Notes: generated by a model from the sequence alone, not told the origin. A stretch of DNA of 48,988 bases from an uncultured Paraprevotella sp. (GCA_900548345.1 URKA01000024.1:1-48988), one strand, 5' to 3'; shown: positions 16,812 to 25,283, counted from the first letter of the stretch. Numbers and translations are program-made.

Positions 16812-16877
16812 GCAGGTTCTGATGACGTTCAAGGGAATTGTGCCCTTTTAGTTACGGCTGTAAAGTATCGAACCTGC
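16812..16877 (+). ncRNA. Candidate structured leader upstream of rpsD (uS4 autoregulation?)
   Basis: GCAGGTTC (16812-16819) pairs perfectly with GAACCTGC (16870-16877). Inside this 8-bp stem, AAGGG (16831-16835) pairs with CCCTT (16843-16847). The element fills most of the 111-nt gap between rpsK and rpsD. uS4 is a known translational repressor of the alpha operon in other bacteria and uses structured mRNA leaders; applying that here is inference. I think S4-type leaders have been proposed in Bacteroidia but cannot confirm a match. Confidence 0.6.
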
Positions 16878-16902
16878 AGAACCTTTAAAAAAAGAAATAA
16901 AA

Positions 16903-17508
16903 ATGGCTAGATATACTGGACCAAAATCAAGAATTGCTCGTCGTTTCGGAGAAGCTATTTTCGGTGCTGACAAAGTTTTGTCCAAAAGAAACTTCCCTCC
17001 CGGCCAGCATGGAAACAACAGAAGAAAGAAGACATCGGAATACGGTGTCATGTTAGCTGAGAAGCAAAAAGCCAAATATACTTACGGTGTGTTGGAGAAA
17101 CAGTTCCGTAACATGTTTGAGAAAGCTGCCCGTACGAGCGGTATTACCGGTGAGATTCTTTTGCAGAATCTGGAATGCCGTCTGGATAACGTAGTGTACC
17201 GTTTGGGTATTGCTCCGACTCGTGCAGCTGCCCGTCAGTTGGTAAGCCACAAACATATTGTTTTAGATGGTAAGGTGGTTAACATTCCTTCATGTGCAGT
17301 AAAGCCCGGTCAAATTGTCGGTGTTCGCGAGAAATCTAAATCGTTGGAAGTAATTGCCAATGCTTTAGCTGGTTTCAATCATAGCAAATATCCGTGGATA
17401 GAATGGGATGAGAACACGAAGTCCGGTAAGTTACTCCACAAACCGGAGCGCGCAGATATTCCAGAGAATATTAAGGAGCAGTTGATCGTTGAGTTGTACT
17501 CTAAATAA
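16903..17508 (+). CDS. rpsD: 30S ribosomal protein uS4, zinc-free form
   Basis: This 201-aa protein is uS4, an assembly initiator of the 30S body. It starts 'MARYTGPKSRIARRFGEAIF'. The N-terminal region lacks the cysteine cluster of zinc-binding uS4. The S4 RNA-binding domain includes 'ECRLDNVVYRLGIAPTRAAA' and 'RQLVSHKHIVLDGKVVNIPS'. Its own structured leader (16812-16877) suggests autogenous control. rpoA follows after 11 nt. Confidence 0.97.
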   Translation: MARYTGPKSRIARRFGEAIFGADKVLSKRNFPPGQHGNNRRKKTSEYGVMLAEKQKAKYTYGVLEKQFRNMFEKAARTSGITGEILLQNLECRLDNVVYRLGIAPTRAAARQLVSHKHIVLDGKVVNIPSCAVKPGQIVGVREKSKSLEVIANALAGFNHSKYPWIEWDENTKSGKLLHKPERADIPENIKEQLIVELYSK

Positions 17509-17519
17509 TAATTAAGATA

Positions 17520-18512
17520 ATGGCGATATTAGCATTTCAAAAACCTGATAAAGTATTAATGTTGGAAGCGGACGACAAATACGGCAAGTTCGAATTTCGT
17601 CCGTTGGAGCCCGGTTTCGGTATTACTGTTGGTAATGCTTTGCGCCGTATTCTTCTTTCATCTCTTGAGGGATATGCCATCAATACTATGCGTATTTCTG
17701 GTGTGGAGCATGAGTTTGCTTCCGTTCCCGGTGTAAAAGAAGATGTCACCAACATTATCCTGAATCTCAAACAAGTGAGGTTCAGACAATTAGTAGAAGA
17801 ATTCGAGAATGAGAAAGTGAGTATCACGGTAGAGAACACCACAGAGTTCAAAGCTGGTGATATTAGCAAGTATCTTACTGGATTTGAAGTGTTAAACCCT
17901 GAATTAGTTATTTGCCATTTAGATGCCAAAGCAACGATGCAGATTGAATTATCGATTAACAAAGGTCGTGGTTACGTTCCCGCAGACGAGAACCGTGAAT
18001 ATTGTACCGATGTGAACGTAATTCCAATCGATTCAATTTACACTCCAATTAGAAATGTTAAGTACGCTGTTGAAAACTATCGTGTAGAGCAGAAAACTGA
18101 CTACGAGAAACTCGTTCTTGAAATTTCTACTGATGGTTCCATACACCCGAAAGACGCCCTTAAAGAGGCTGCCAAGATACTGATTTATCACTTCATGTTG
18201 TTCTCTGACGAGAAGATTACATTGGAAAATTCCGATGGTGAGGGCAATGAAGAGTTCGATGAAGAAGTATTGCACATGCGTCAACTTCTGAAAACCAAGT
18301 TGGTGGATATGGACCTTAGTGTCCGTGCATTGAACTGTCTGAAGGCCGCAGATGTGGAAACACTCGGCGATTTGGTACAGTTCAACAAGACCGACCTGTT
18401 GAAGTTCAGAAATTTCGGTAAGAAATCGCTCACTGAGCTTGATGATTTGCTAGAGAGTCTGAATCTGTCGTTTGGAACCGATATTTCTAAATACAAATTA
18501 GATAAAGATTAA
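17520..18512 (+). CDS. rpoA: DNA-directed RNA polymerase alpha subunit
   Basis: This 330-aa protein is the RNA polymerase alpha subunit. The N-terminal dimerisation domain includes 'GFGITVGNALRRILLSSLEG', and the C-terminal domain includes 'ALNCLKAADVETLGDLVQFN' and 'LLKFRNFGKKSLTELDDLL'. An acidic linker (GEGNEEFDEEVLHM) joins them. Length is normal. It is co-transcribed with the ribosomal genes and followed 6 nt later by rplQ. Confidence 0.98.
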   Translation: MAILAFQKPDKVLMLEADDKYGKFEFRPLEPGFGITVGNALRRILLSSLEGYAINTMRISGVEHEFASVPGVKEDVTNIILNLKQVRFRQLVEEFENEKVSITVENTTEFKAGDISKYLTGFEVLNPELVICHLDAKATMQIELSINKGRGYVPADENREYCTDVNVIPIDSIYTPIRNVKYAVENYRVEQKTDYEKLVLEISTDGSIHPKDALKEAAKILIYHFMLFSDEKITLENSDGEGNEEFDEEVLHMRQLLKTKLVDMDLSVRALNCLKAADVETLGDLVQFNKTDLLKFRNFGKKSLTELDDLLESLNLSFGTDISKYKLDKD

Positions 18513-18518
18513 AAAATT

Positions 18519-19016
18519 ATGAGACATAATAAGAAATTCAATCATTTGAGCCGTACTGCATCCCACAGACACGCCATGTTGGCAAATATGGCTATCTCTC
18601 TGATCATGCACAAAAGAATCACTACGACTCTTGCAAAAGCAAAGGCTTTGAAGAAATACGTAGAACCGTTGATTACAAAGTCTAAAGATGACACTACTAA
18701 TTCTCGTCGTGTGGTCTTCAGCTATTTGCAGAACAAGTATGCCGTTACGGAATTGTTCAAGGAAATCTCCGTGAAGGTTGCTGACCGTCCGGGCGGTTAT
18801 ACCCGTATCATCAAAACCGGTTTCCGCGCAGGCGATAATGCGCCGATGTGTTTCATCGAGCTTGTCGACTACGATGAGAATATGGCTAAGACTGTTGCCA
18901 AGAAGACGCGTACGCGCCGTTCTAAAAAAGCCGCTGCAGCTTCGAAAGAAGCTCCGGTTGCCGAGGCTCCTGCAACGGAGGCTCCTGCAGCTGAAACGCC
19001 GGCCGATGCCGAATAA
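18519..19016 (+). CDS. rplQ: 50S ribosomal protein bL17 with acidic Ala/Pro tail
   Basis: The first ~120 residues are standard bL17 ('MRHNKKFNHLSRTASHRHAM', 'GGYTRIIKTGFRAGDNAPMC'). The protein is 165 aa, longer than E. coli bL17 (127 aa). The extra C-terminus has a basic patch (KKTRTRRSKKAAAA) followed by a low-complexity tail of Ala, Pro, Glu and Thr. Such tails occur in Bacteroidetes bL17; function unknown. It is the last gene of the superoperon and is followed by a strong terminator. Confidence 0.97.
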   Translation: MRHNKKFNHLSRTASHRHAMLANMAISLIMHKRITTTLAKAKALKKYVEPLITKSKDDTTNSRRVVFSYLQNKYAVTELFKEISVKVADRPGGYTRIIKTGFRAGDNAPMCFIELVDYDENMAKTVAKKTRTRRSKKAAAASKEAPVAEAPATEAPAAETPADAE

Positions 19017-19035
19017 TTCTATTTGCTATATTATG

Positions 19036-19072
19036 AAAAAGCCGTCCGAAGTGGTTTCGGGCGGCTTTTTTT
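19036..19072 (+). terminator. Intrinsic terminator of the ribosomal superoperon
   Basis: GCCGTCCGAA (19041-19050) pairs with TTCGGGCGGC (19056-19065) around a 5-nt loop with one wobble pair, flanked by A5 and T7. It lies 20 nt after rplQ. The rest of the gap to 19327 holds only the next promoter and a weak GCGGA/TCCGC pairing near 19137. Confidence 0.9.
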
Positions 19073-19277
19073 GGTCTCCTCCGGAATAAGCCCTCTTTCC
19101 CCATATTGTTTTTAGCGACCTTTGATGCCTAAAATGCGGATCTGTCAGCAGGTCCGCGTTTCATTACCGACAGGTCCGTATTTTTCTGTGTACGGTGTGT
19201 TTCGATAATCCTATACGGAACGCGTTTGGAATATATAATCGTGTGCTGAAAATTCGGCTCTGATTTTCAATGTTTTT

Positions 19278-19308
19278 TTTGCTTAATTATATAAAAGTTT
19301 TAACTTTG
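19278..19308 (+). promoter_or_regulatory. Bacteroides-type promoter for the FtsK/WXG-like operon
   Basis: TTTG (19278-19281), 19-nt spacer, TAACTTTG (19301-19308): both boxes and spacing match the Bacteroides consensus. Transcription would start about 19315, leaving only a ~12-nt leader before the ATG at 19327. Confidence 0.75.
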
Positions 19309-19326
19309 CAAAAAAACTAATACAAC

Positions 19327-20487
19327 ATGAAGGACAGATTCTATTGTAAAGATGATTTTATCGTTCGTCTTGGACGGTTTCTTTTAGGGAGTGTAATAAG
19401 CGTCATACTCTCATTCTCTTTGGTAGGTTGCATCTCTTGCGGTTCGAAACCCGATGAGAGGTTGCGGGGTGTGTTTGAAGACGAGGAACTTGAACAAAAG
19501 AAAGGATATGACTGTATCCTGAAACTGGACATGTCGTTCAGGTCCAGGTATGTGAATGATGCCATCCTTAATGGCAACGGGTGTAACGGACGGATTGCCT
19601 TGTATAAAGTTGTTTCAGACGGTGAGGAGCAGGTGGGTTCCGATTTTTATATAACCAATCTTGAGGCAGCCAATAAAACCACGCTGACTTTTCAGATTGT
19701 ATACGCCGGTGTGAAGGGGAAAAGGGTGGAGGTGCCCGGTTGCCGTTTGGTGCGTCAGAAAGGTAATACCGCATATCTCTCTTTGGACGAGGGATGGCCG
19801 TTTGCTTCCGAATATAAGGTGACGGTGAATGAAGACCGGATTTTCAGCCCGGACGACTTGGTAGAAAAGTGGTATGGCTTTTCACTCGAAGCACCTTATG
19901 CGGCCGACCATTATATGTTCAATATCTACAGCAAGTATGCGTGGGTTTTTGTGGCGATATTCCTGTTGGCCGTTGTGTTCTTCATCTGGCATGGAGCCTA
20001 TAAGAATTTAGGCATGCTTTGTGTGATGGGGGCGATATGCTTCGTGTCGGTGACTCATCACTGGACACTTGCGTTCCCCATTGTCATACCTTTCTTTGCG
20101 GCACTCATTCTCATGTTCATTCCATACCTGAATACTTCTGCTTTAGCGGTATTCGGTATCGGCTCAGGACTTAGCATGCTGTATGCCATCGTAGGGCTTT
20201 GGCACGATTATGGATTCTTCCTTTTCCTTTGGAAAGCGTTGTATATCGGTGTTTGTTCGCTGTGGGCCGGGATGGCCGGCCTTGTGGTGTTTACAGGCCG
20301 TTGCGGCAAGTGCGGCAGTTTCATTCTTGAGAATTGTCATCGTCGCAAGGAATACTTCGCGGCCAAAGATGTGCTGTCCATCCCTCTCAACAGTAACGGC
20401 CTGATGGCGGAAGACCCCATGCCGCTCATCAACAGTTATGAGGAGAAAACCGAAGGCGAAACCTGTTATTGGTGCGCCAAAGACTAA
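19327..20487 (+). CDS. Polytopic membrane protein with split CxxC pairs (putative translocase partner)
   Basis: I do not recognise a family for this 386-aa protein. The N-terminus has a charged region, a hydrophobic stretch (about residues 18-34) and then LVGC with Cys35, which could be a lipobox or simply a membrane anchor. A soluble, probably periplasmic domain follows (36-200), then about five closely packed transmembrane helices (205-325). The C-terminal tail carries CGKC (326-329) and CYWC (380-383), which could form a zinc site. It is the first gene of the operon, 29 nt before the triple-ATPase gene, so it may be the membrane component of that machine (inference). Confidence 0.8.
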   Translation: MKDRFYCKDDFIVRLGRFLLGSVISVILSFSLVGCISCGSKPDERLRGVFEDEELEQKKGYDCILKLDMSFRSRYVNDAILNGNGCNGRIALYKVVSDGEEQVGSDFYITNLEAANKTTLTFQIVYAGVKGKRVEVPGCRLVRQKGNTAYLSLDEGWPFASEYKVTVNEDRIFSPDDLVEKWYGFSLEAPYAADHYMFNIYSKYAWVFVAIFLLAVVFFIWHGAYKNLGMLCVMGAICFVSVTHHWTLAFPIVIPFFAALILMFIPYLNTSALAVFGIGSGLSMLYAIVGLWHDYGFFLFLWKALYIGVCSLWAGMAGLVVFTGRCGKCGSFILENCHRRKEYFAAKDVLSIPLNSNGLMAEDPMPLINSYEEKTEGETCYWCAKD

Positions 20488-20516
20488 CTCTTGTTTAATC
20501 TTAAAGACAAAGAATC

Positions 20517-23500
20517 ATGGAAATAAACGTTCAATATATCTTAGGAGAACAACAGGCTCTTGCGGAATTACGGGCAAAAGAAAGTGCTGCTGACTCGGTG
20601 AGACGGAATGCGTTGGCCGATGAGGAGCGTGCAGGAAAAAACGAACGGCAAGCAGGCCTTGGACAGGAGGAAGCCAATAAACGGTGCCGGCAGATGCAAA
20701 GCGGAATGGAAAATGCCGGAAATGAAGTACATAAGCAGCGCCACATGATGGAGCATCATAAAGCCCATCTGGCTAAGGTCATCAAGTTGAACAAAGATGC
20801 GGAGACGGCCCGGCAGCAATGGATAGACAAGGCTCTTGAGACATTCCGCAAGGCGGCACTCGTAGGCGTGCGTATCGACATGTATAGCGACAGCATCTCG
20901 TTATCCATGGCATCTCCCAGCGGAATCTACGTGCAACAGCGTTATAAGGCAGGGTTGAATTCCGCTACGGCATCACCCGACACACCTTCGCAGGTGAATG
21001 ACGACACCAAGGTGAAAAGTTCCGTGCGCAAAGACCTGGTGGCACGTGCCAGAATCCTCTATCCTTACTGGAAGAAATACGACCTGGCCGTGCGCGCATA
21101 TTGGAATTTTGTCAACCAGTTGGTGAAGGACAACGAACTGGCACCTTATAACGGCACACCCACCAATGCCAGGTTTACGGAAAACTACACCCATACGCTG
21201 AATGTAGGACAACAGAAGGAACTGGAAAAATATATTGCCAATGAGGAACAATACCGTAAGGGGATATCGGATGCCGACACGGCCCTGAAAAAGGCACAGG
21301 CAGCATACGCCAGTGCACAGGCCGCACATGGAAACGCCCATAAGGCGGTGGCCGATGCAGAGGCCGGCCTGGCAGCCATCAGGAAACTTATCCGAGAGAA
21401 AGAAGCGGAGATTGAACGTGCCAAGAAGATATTGGCCGAATTAGACCCCATCGAAGCCAATTTCAGCATACCGGAATCATTGGGTACGGATATATACGAC
21501 CAGCGTTGGCTCAACGTAGTAAAGAAAGCGGCGGCCCGCAGGTCGGGATTGCCCTTCATGCCGGCCGGAGGAAAATATATCGATTGCACCGGCAAGGAGA
21601 ATCTTATCGTGATGACAGGGGGCAGTACACAGATGAACGACCTCAAGCAACTGGTTACGACATATCTGCTTGCTTTTCCCGTTCGTCGCGTGCATGTGAA
21701 TATCATAGAACATAAGGTCACGGTGCCCCAGATGTTGCACGACCTTAACAAGGCCGTTTGTGACGTGGTGTCGGATAATGGCAGCGAATGGAATAGTTTC
21801 ATAGCCCGGATTCGCGAGAAATACCGCGAGCTGGAAAAGAATACGAGTACATATACTCCTTCCGAAATTGTGGTGCTTACAGGATACGATGAGGACATGA
21901 AGCGCCAGATGAAGGACCTGGAGCAGATTCTTAACGATGGCACGAGACGTGGCATTTATTTTGTCGTACTGCCGGCGGCCAATTACGATTTCACGAAAGA
22001 CGCCTATTATGGATACTTCAACCGGACAGGGTATTCAAGCAACTATTGTCTCGAACGCAAGGCCGTGAGAGAAGAACTCGACGAGGATGCCAGCCAGGGT
22101 GGACGCAAGGTGATGAAGAAAGTGCCCACCACGCTTGAGAAACTTGTGGTGCAATACATTGAGAGCTGTTGTACGACCATAGAAAACAAGGTGTACGAAG
22201 GAATCGCAGAGGGCAAACTGTATACGCGTACCCCCATCAAGGACCTCTTTACGGAACAGCCGAATTCGGCTGCCAATACCCTCGTGGTGCCGTTTGCCGA
22301 AAGCACGGACGGGCGCGAGATGGACTTGCGTTTTGCCACAGTAGACCACTTCTCGACATTCATTATCGGTCGTTCCGGTTCGGGTAAGTCTTACCTGCTG
22401 CACAACATCCTCACCAATATGATGCTGAAGTACGACTCCTCTATTGTGGAACTTATTGTCATGGACTTTAAGGAGGGTGGTGTGGAACTCGACTACTATC
22501 GTGATGTTCCTCACGTAAGCAAACTGCTTGTCAACGGCCGCGACCGTCAGATTGTCAATGAAATCATGGAGTCAATCGACCGTGAGATGCGCCGCAGGGG
22601 TGAGGTGCTCAATGAAATCGGTGAGAAAGACATCGACGGTTACAACCGTTATGCCCGCGAGCACGGTATGGCGCAGATGAAACATCTGGTTGTGTTTGCC
22701 GATGAGTGCCACCGCTTGTTTGCCTCCGACAACACCACCGACGGCGAGCGTATGCGCGATCGCAACAAAGAGATTGTGGCCAACATCGCCCGTCAGGGCC
22801 GTAGCCAGGGTGTGAATCTGGTGTTTGCCACCCAGCTGTATTCCGGTTCGGGTATACCTACCGATGCCATCAAACAGTTCAGTGACTTCCTGCTGATGAA
22901 CTGTACCAGTGAGGACGTGTTGGACTGTGGTATCACCAATGACGATGTGAAGAACCGTGTGGGCCGTCTGCTCAAAGGTCAGGTCATTCATTATTCAGGC
23001 GGCGCCTTCCAGCAAGGTTTCGTCTACGACTATGCCGGACCTAAGGAAGAGTATAAGAAGAAGACTGCCGAAGTGCTCCATTCTGCCCGTTACGAGAAAC
23101 CCAAGGCGCGGCAGGTTTATTTCAATGCCTGCCAGCGTTTCTATATGGAGTCCGAAGACTTGCGTGCGCTTGCAACTCGCAACAGTCGTATTCCGGTTGC
23201 CTTGCTCGGCCGTAGCCTGACGGTGAAGGGAGACGGTATGCTTGTGAAGTTCAAGAAAGAAACGGGCTACAACATGCTCATCATGGGTATCAATAAGAAA
23301 CTGCAGGCCGAGCGTGTACTGTGGAGTGCCGTCATGTCTCTTTTCTATAGCCACAAGTCAGTGGGGAGGCCGGCGCAGTTTAATATATTGTACACATTCC
23401 CGGAGGAAGAGGACGATATACAAGAGCTTGCTTCCTTGCGCCACAGCGTGGTGAAGCGCATCGGCCGTTTGCCGGGCATGAACCTTGTTGACGAGGACGA

Positions 23501-24143
23501 GCGTGGCGAGGCGATTGAGCGTGTGGGTAAGATGGTGCGTGAGCGTATGGCCGGTGCTTCGACAGACGAAAGCGTCTACCTGATACTTCCCAATCAGGAA
23601 TACTACTGCCGTTCGTTGCGTTCACGTCTCAAAGGACTTCCTTCGGCGCAGGTGCAGATGGAAAAGCCTTCCATCTCCGATAGTTTGGGTTTCGAGACCC
23701 CTAAGTCCAGTCTTGGTTTTGCCGGTATCGATAAGGGTAGTGGTGTCCAATCCGTTTCCACATCCCGTGCGGTGGGTTCCACATCGGAGACATTACAGGA
23801 GGAACTGCAGTTCATTATGAACAACGGACCGGAAGTGCGTGTGCATACCATCATCCAGGTGTCGTCTCCCGACAAGGTATTCCCGTCAGACAGCCTGTCT
23901 CCGCGTGTCATGAACGATTTGTTCACCGACATTGTCCTGCTCAAGATAGGCGGATGGGCACAGAACAACCTGCCGCAAGGTGTGGCTCCCAAGCAGGTGG
24001 AAGCGCTTTCAGACGATATAAAGAGCTTGCGTGCCTTGGTCTACAATCCCGATGAAGGCCTGCGCACTTTTGTGCCTTATGATTTCCCTGTGGAGAATGA
24101 TTCTTCCTCGCAGAAAGATATATTTGAACTCTTAACCGATTAA
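20517..24143 (+). CDS. FtsK/SpoIIIE (EccC/EssC-like) protein with three ATPase modules
   Basis: This 1208-aa protein has two coiled-coil segments (about 15-110 and 240-325) and no transmembrane segment. Three RecA-like modules follow. Module 1 (about 345-520) has a degenerate P-loop around 'ENLIVMTGGSTQ'. Module 2 (about 600-850) is intact: Walker A GRSGSGKS (618-625), Walker B LVVFADE (Asp729, Glu730) and the FtsK-like 'ARQGRSQGVNLVFATQ'. Module 3 (about 890-1190) has 'LIMGINKK' where a P-loop should be. This three-module layout resembles the EccC/EssC motor of type VII secretion. The small WXG100-like genes downstream support that reading. A DNA-translocase role remains possible. Confidence 0.85.
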   Translation: MEINVQYILGEQQALAELRAKESAADSVRRNALADEERAGKNERQAGLGQEEANKRCRQMQSGMENAGNEVHKQRHMMEHHKAHLAKVIKLNKDAETARQQWIDKALETFRKAALVGVRIDMYSDSISLSMASPSGIYVQQRYKAGLNSATASPDTPSQVNDDTKVKSSVRKDLVARARILYPYWKKYDLAVRAYWNFVNQLVKDNELAPYNGTPTNARFTENYTHTLNVGQQKELEKYIANEEQYRKGISDADTALKKAQAAYASAQAAHGNAHKAVADAEAGLAAIRKLIREKEAEIERAKKILAELDPIEANFSIPESLGTDIYDQRWLNVVKKAAARRSGLPFMPAGGKYIDCTGKENLIVMTGGSTQMNDLKQLVTTYLLAFPVRRVHVNIIEHKVTVPQMLHDLNKAVCDVVSDNGSEWNSFIARIREKYRELEKNTSTYTPSEIVVLTGYDEDMKRQMKDLEQILNDGTRRGIYFVVLPAANYDFTKDAYYGYFNRTGYSSNYCLERKAVREELDEDASQGGRKVMKKVPTTLEKLVVQYIESCCTTIENKVYEGIAEGKLYTRTPIKDLFTEQPNSAANTLVVPFAESTDGREMDLRFATVDHFSTFIIGRSGSGKSYLLHNILTNMMLKYDSSIVELIVMDFKEGGVELDYYRDVPHVSKLLVNGRDRQIVNEIMESIDREMRRRGEVLNEIGEKDIDGYNRYAREHGMAQMKHLVVFADECHRLFASDNTTDGERMRDRNKEIVANIARQGRSQGVNLVFATQLYSGSGIPTDAIKQFSDFLLMNCTSEDVLDCGITNDDVKNRVGRLLKGQVIHYSGGAFQQGFVYDYAGPKEEYKKKTAEVLHSARYEKPKARQVYFNACQRFYMESEDLRALATRNSRIPVALLGRSLTVKGDGMLVKFKKETGYNMLIMGINKKLQAERVLWSAVMSLFYSHKSVGRPAQFNILYTFPEEEDDIQELASLRHSVVKRIGRLPGMNLVDEDERGEAIERVGKMVRERMAGASTDESVYLILPNQEYYCRSLRSRLKGLPSAQVQMEKPSISDSLGFETPKSSLGFAGIDKGSGVQSVSTSRAVGSTSETLQEELQFIMNNGPEVRVHTIIQVSSPDKVFPSDSLSPRVMNDLFTDIVLLKIGGWAQNNLPQGVAPKQVEALSDDIKSLRALVYNPDEGLRTFVPYDFPVENDSSSQKDIFELLTD

Positions 24144-24154
24144 AACGATATACT

Positions 24155-24436
24155 ATGGCTTATAAAGACGCGGGTCTTACCTCGTTGCAGGACCTCTATA
24201 ATTTTGAGAATTCGTTGCGCCGTTATTTGGAAGAACTGGTTGAGTCTACCAATGCGGCTACCCATGCCATGAACCTCATCAACCAGTCGTGGGATGACAA
24301 GGTGCAGGCCAAATTCATGGAAGAATTCGTCGAGGCACTTAAAGGTGTGAAGCACATGGCAGAGGTGGTGGACGCACACCAGCAATACGTGCACCGTAAG
24401 GCTCAGGAGCTGGACCGTTATATCAACAGTCACTGA
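24155..24436 (+). CDS. Small helical WXG100-like protein
   Basis: This 93-aa protein reads as two long helices joined by 'NQSWDDKVQAKF', close to the midpoint, where WXG100 proteins have their WxG turn. Here the glycine is replaced (W-D-D). Flanking heptad-like hydrophobics ('LYNFENSLRRYLEELVE', 'FVEALKGVKHMAEVVDAH') fit a helical hairpin. There is no signal peptide. It is encoded 11 nt after the EccC-like ATPase gene, the usual neighbourhood of such substrates. Assignment to WXG100 is by pattern only; a profile search would decide it. Confidence 0.7.
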   Translation: MAYKDAGLTSLQDLYNFENSLRRYLEELVESTNAATHAMNLINQSWDDKVQAKFMEEFVEALKGVKHMAEVVDAHQQYVHRKAQELDRYINSH

Positions 24437-24457
24437 TTTGCAAAATAGGAGAACCTT

Positions 24458-24958
24458 ATGGCAGATGTCTTAGTAAAGGATGTAGCGGAGATAAGACTCT
24501 TTTCCGTAGGCGTGCAGGACTTTCATGAGAGGTATGAATCCCAGCTTATTCTTGTGGAGAGGGCCATAGACGATGATATGGCCACGGCGAAAAGCCTGCT
24601 CGGCGCCCTTGAAAACAAGGTAAGCCAGGCAGCAAGTCATTTGCATAGTTGCCAGCAGGCCTTGCAGTCTTATCTGGCAAGCCAGGCCGGCCGCAAAGAC
24701 AGCGAGGGGAATCCCGTTCCGCCGGATCCGGATGTGGTGAGGCGGCTTACCAATGCCATTCATGAAGCGGAAGCGCGGTTGGCTCGTGCCCGTCGTCGTT
24801 ACGAAGAGGGCAAGGAGGAATGCCATAAGGCATGTGTGGCATTGTCGATGGCGGCATCCGCCACGGCGTCAGGCAGAGGGGTTGTCCGCGATGCGGTGTA
24901 CAGCGCATGCTCTGCCATCGAACGCGCGGCCGTGCATATTGAAACATACAAAGGTTAA
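24458..24958 (+). CDS. Helical coiled-coil protein of the FtsK/WXG-like operon
   Basis: This 166-aa protein has no recognised family. It is predicted almost entirely helical: 'FHERYESQLILVERAID' and 'GALENKVSQAASHLHSCQQA', then a short Gly/Pro linker (about 84-94), then 'AEARLARARRRYEEGKEECH' and an Ala-rich end. No signal peptide, membrane segment or SW[D/N]D turn is seen. It sits between the two WXG-like genes (21 and 18 nt gaps), so it may be a partner, chaperone or larger substrate of the ATPase (inference). Confidence 0.75.
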   Translation: MADVLVKDVAEIRLFSVGVQDFHERYESQLILVERAIDDDMATAKSLLGALENKVSQAASHLHSCQQALQSYLASQAGRKDSEGNPVPPDPDVVRRLTNAIHEAEARLARARRRYEEGKEECHKACVALSMAASATASGRGVVRDAVYSACSAIERAAVHIETYKG

Positions 24959-24976
24959 ACTTATGATTATCGCATT

Positions 24977-25210
24977 ATGTCAGAAACATTAAACAGGGTA
25001 AACGGATTATATGAAACCATGGATATGCTTCAACAGGCCGTCAACCGCGTGTCGGCGAGTTGGAACGACACGGTGTCTTCAGCCATCAATGTAAACCATA
25101 TCAATACCATCATCCAACGGTGTAACGCCACAAACGCGCAAATCCAAAGCGAGGCATCTGTGGCCGATGCGCATATCGGCCGTATGCACCAGTTGCTGTC
25201 AGAGTATTGA
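24977..25210 (+). CDS. Second small WXG100-like protein
   Basis: This 77-aa helical protein carries 'SASWNDTVSSAI' near residue 31, matching the SW[D/N]DxV turn of the 93-aa protein encoded upstream. The helices on both sides ('LYETMDMLQQAVNRV', 'IIQRCNATNAQIQSEA') suit a helical hairpin. It is slightly shorter than typical WXG100 proteins and has no signal peptide. It is the last gene of the operon and is followed by a terminator 41 nt after the stop. Function is unknown; a secreted partner of the ATPase or a structural subunit are both possible. Confidence 0.7.
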   Translation: MSETLNRVNGLYETMDMLQQAVNRVSASWNDTVSSAINVNHINTIIQRCNATNAQIQSEASVADAHIGRMHQLLSEY

Positions 25211-25251
25211 GAGCCACTTTCAACGCTTTGCGTTTGTGGCCCTTGCCAGAC

Positions 25252-25282
25252 AAGACCGGATACAATAAAATCCGGTCTTTTT
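25252..25282 (+). terminator. Intrinsic terminator of the FtsK/WXG-like operon
   Basis: AAGACCGGAT (25252-25261) pairs perfectly with ATCCGGTCTT (25270-25279) around an 8-nt loop and is followed by TTTTT. It marks the end of the five-gene operon. The T-tract abuts the next promoter. Confidence 0.9.
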
Positions 25283-25283
25283 G

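Noticed and set aside
19327..25210. Calling this a complete ESX/type VII secretion system
   Set aside because: Only the ATPase and the small WXG-like proteins match; membrane core proteins and the mycosin protease are not seen.
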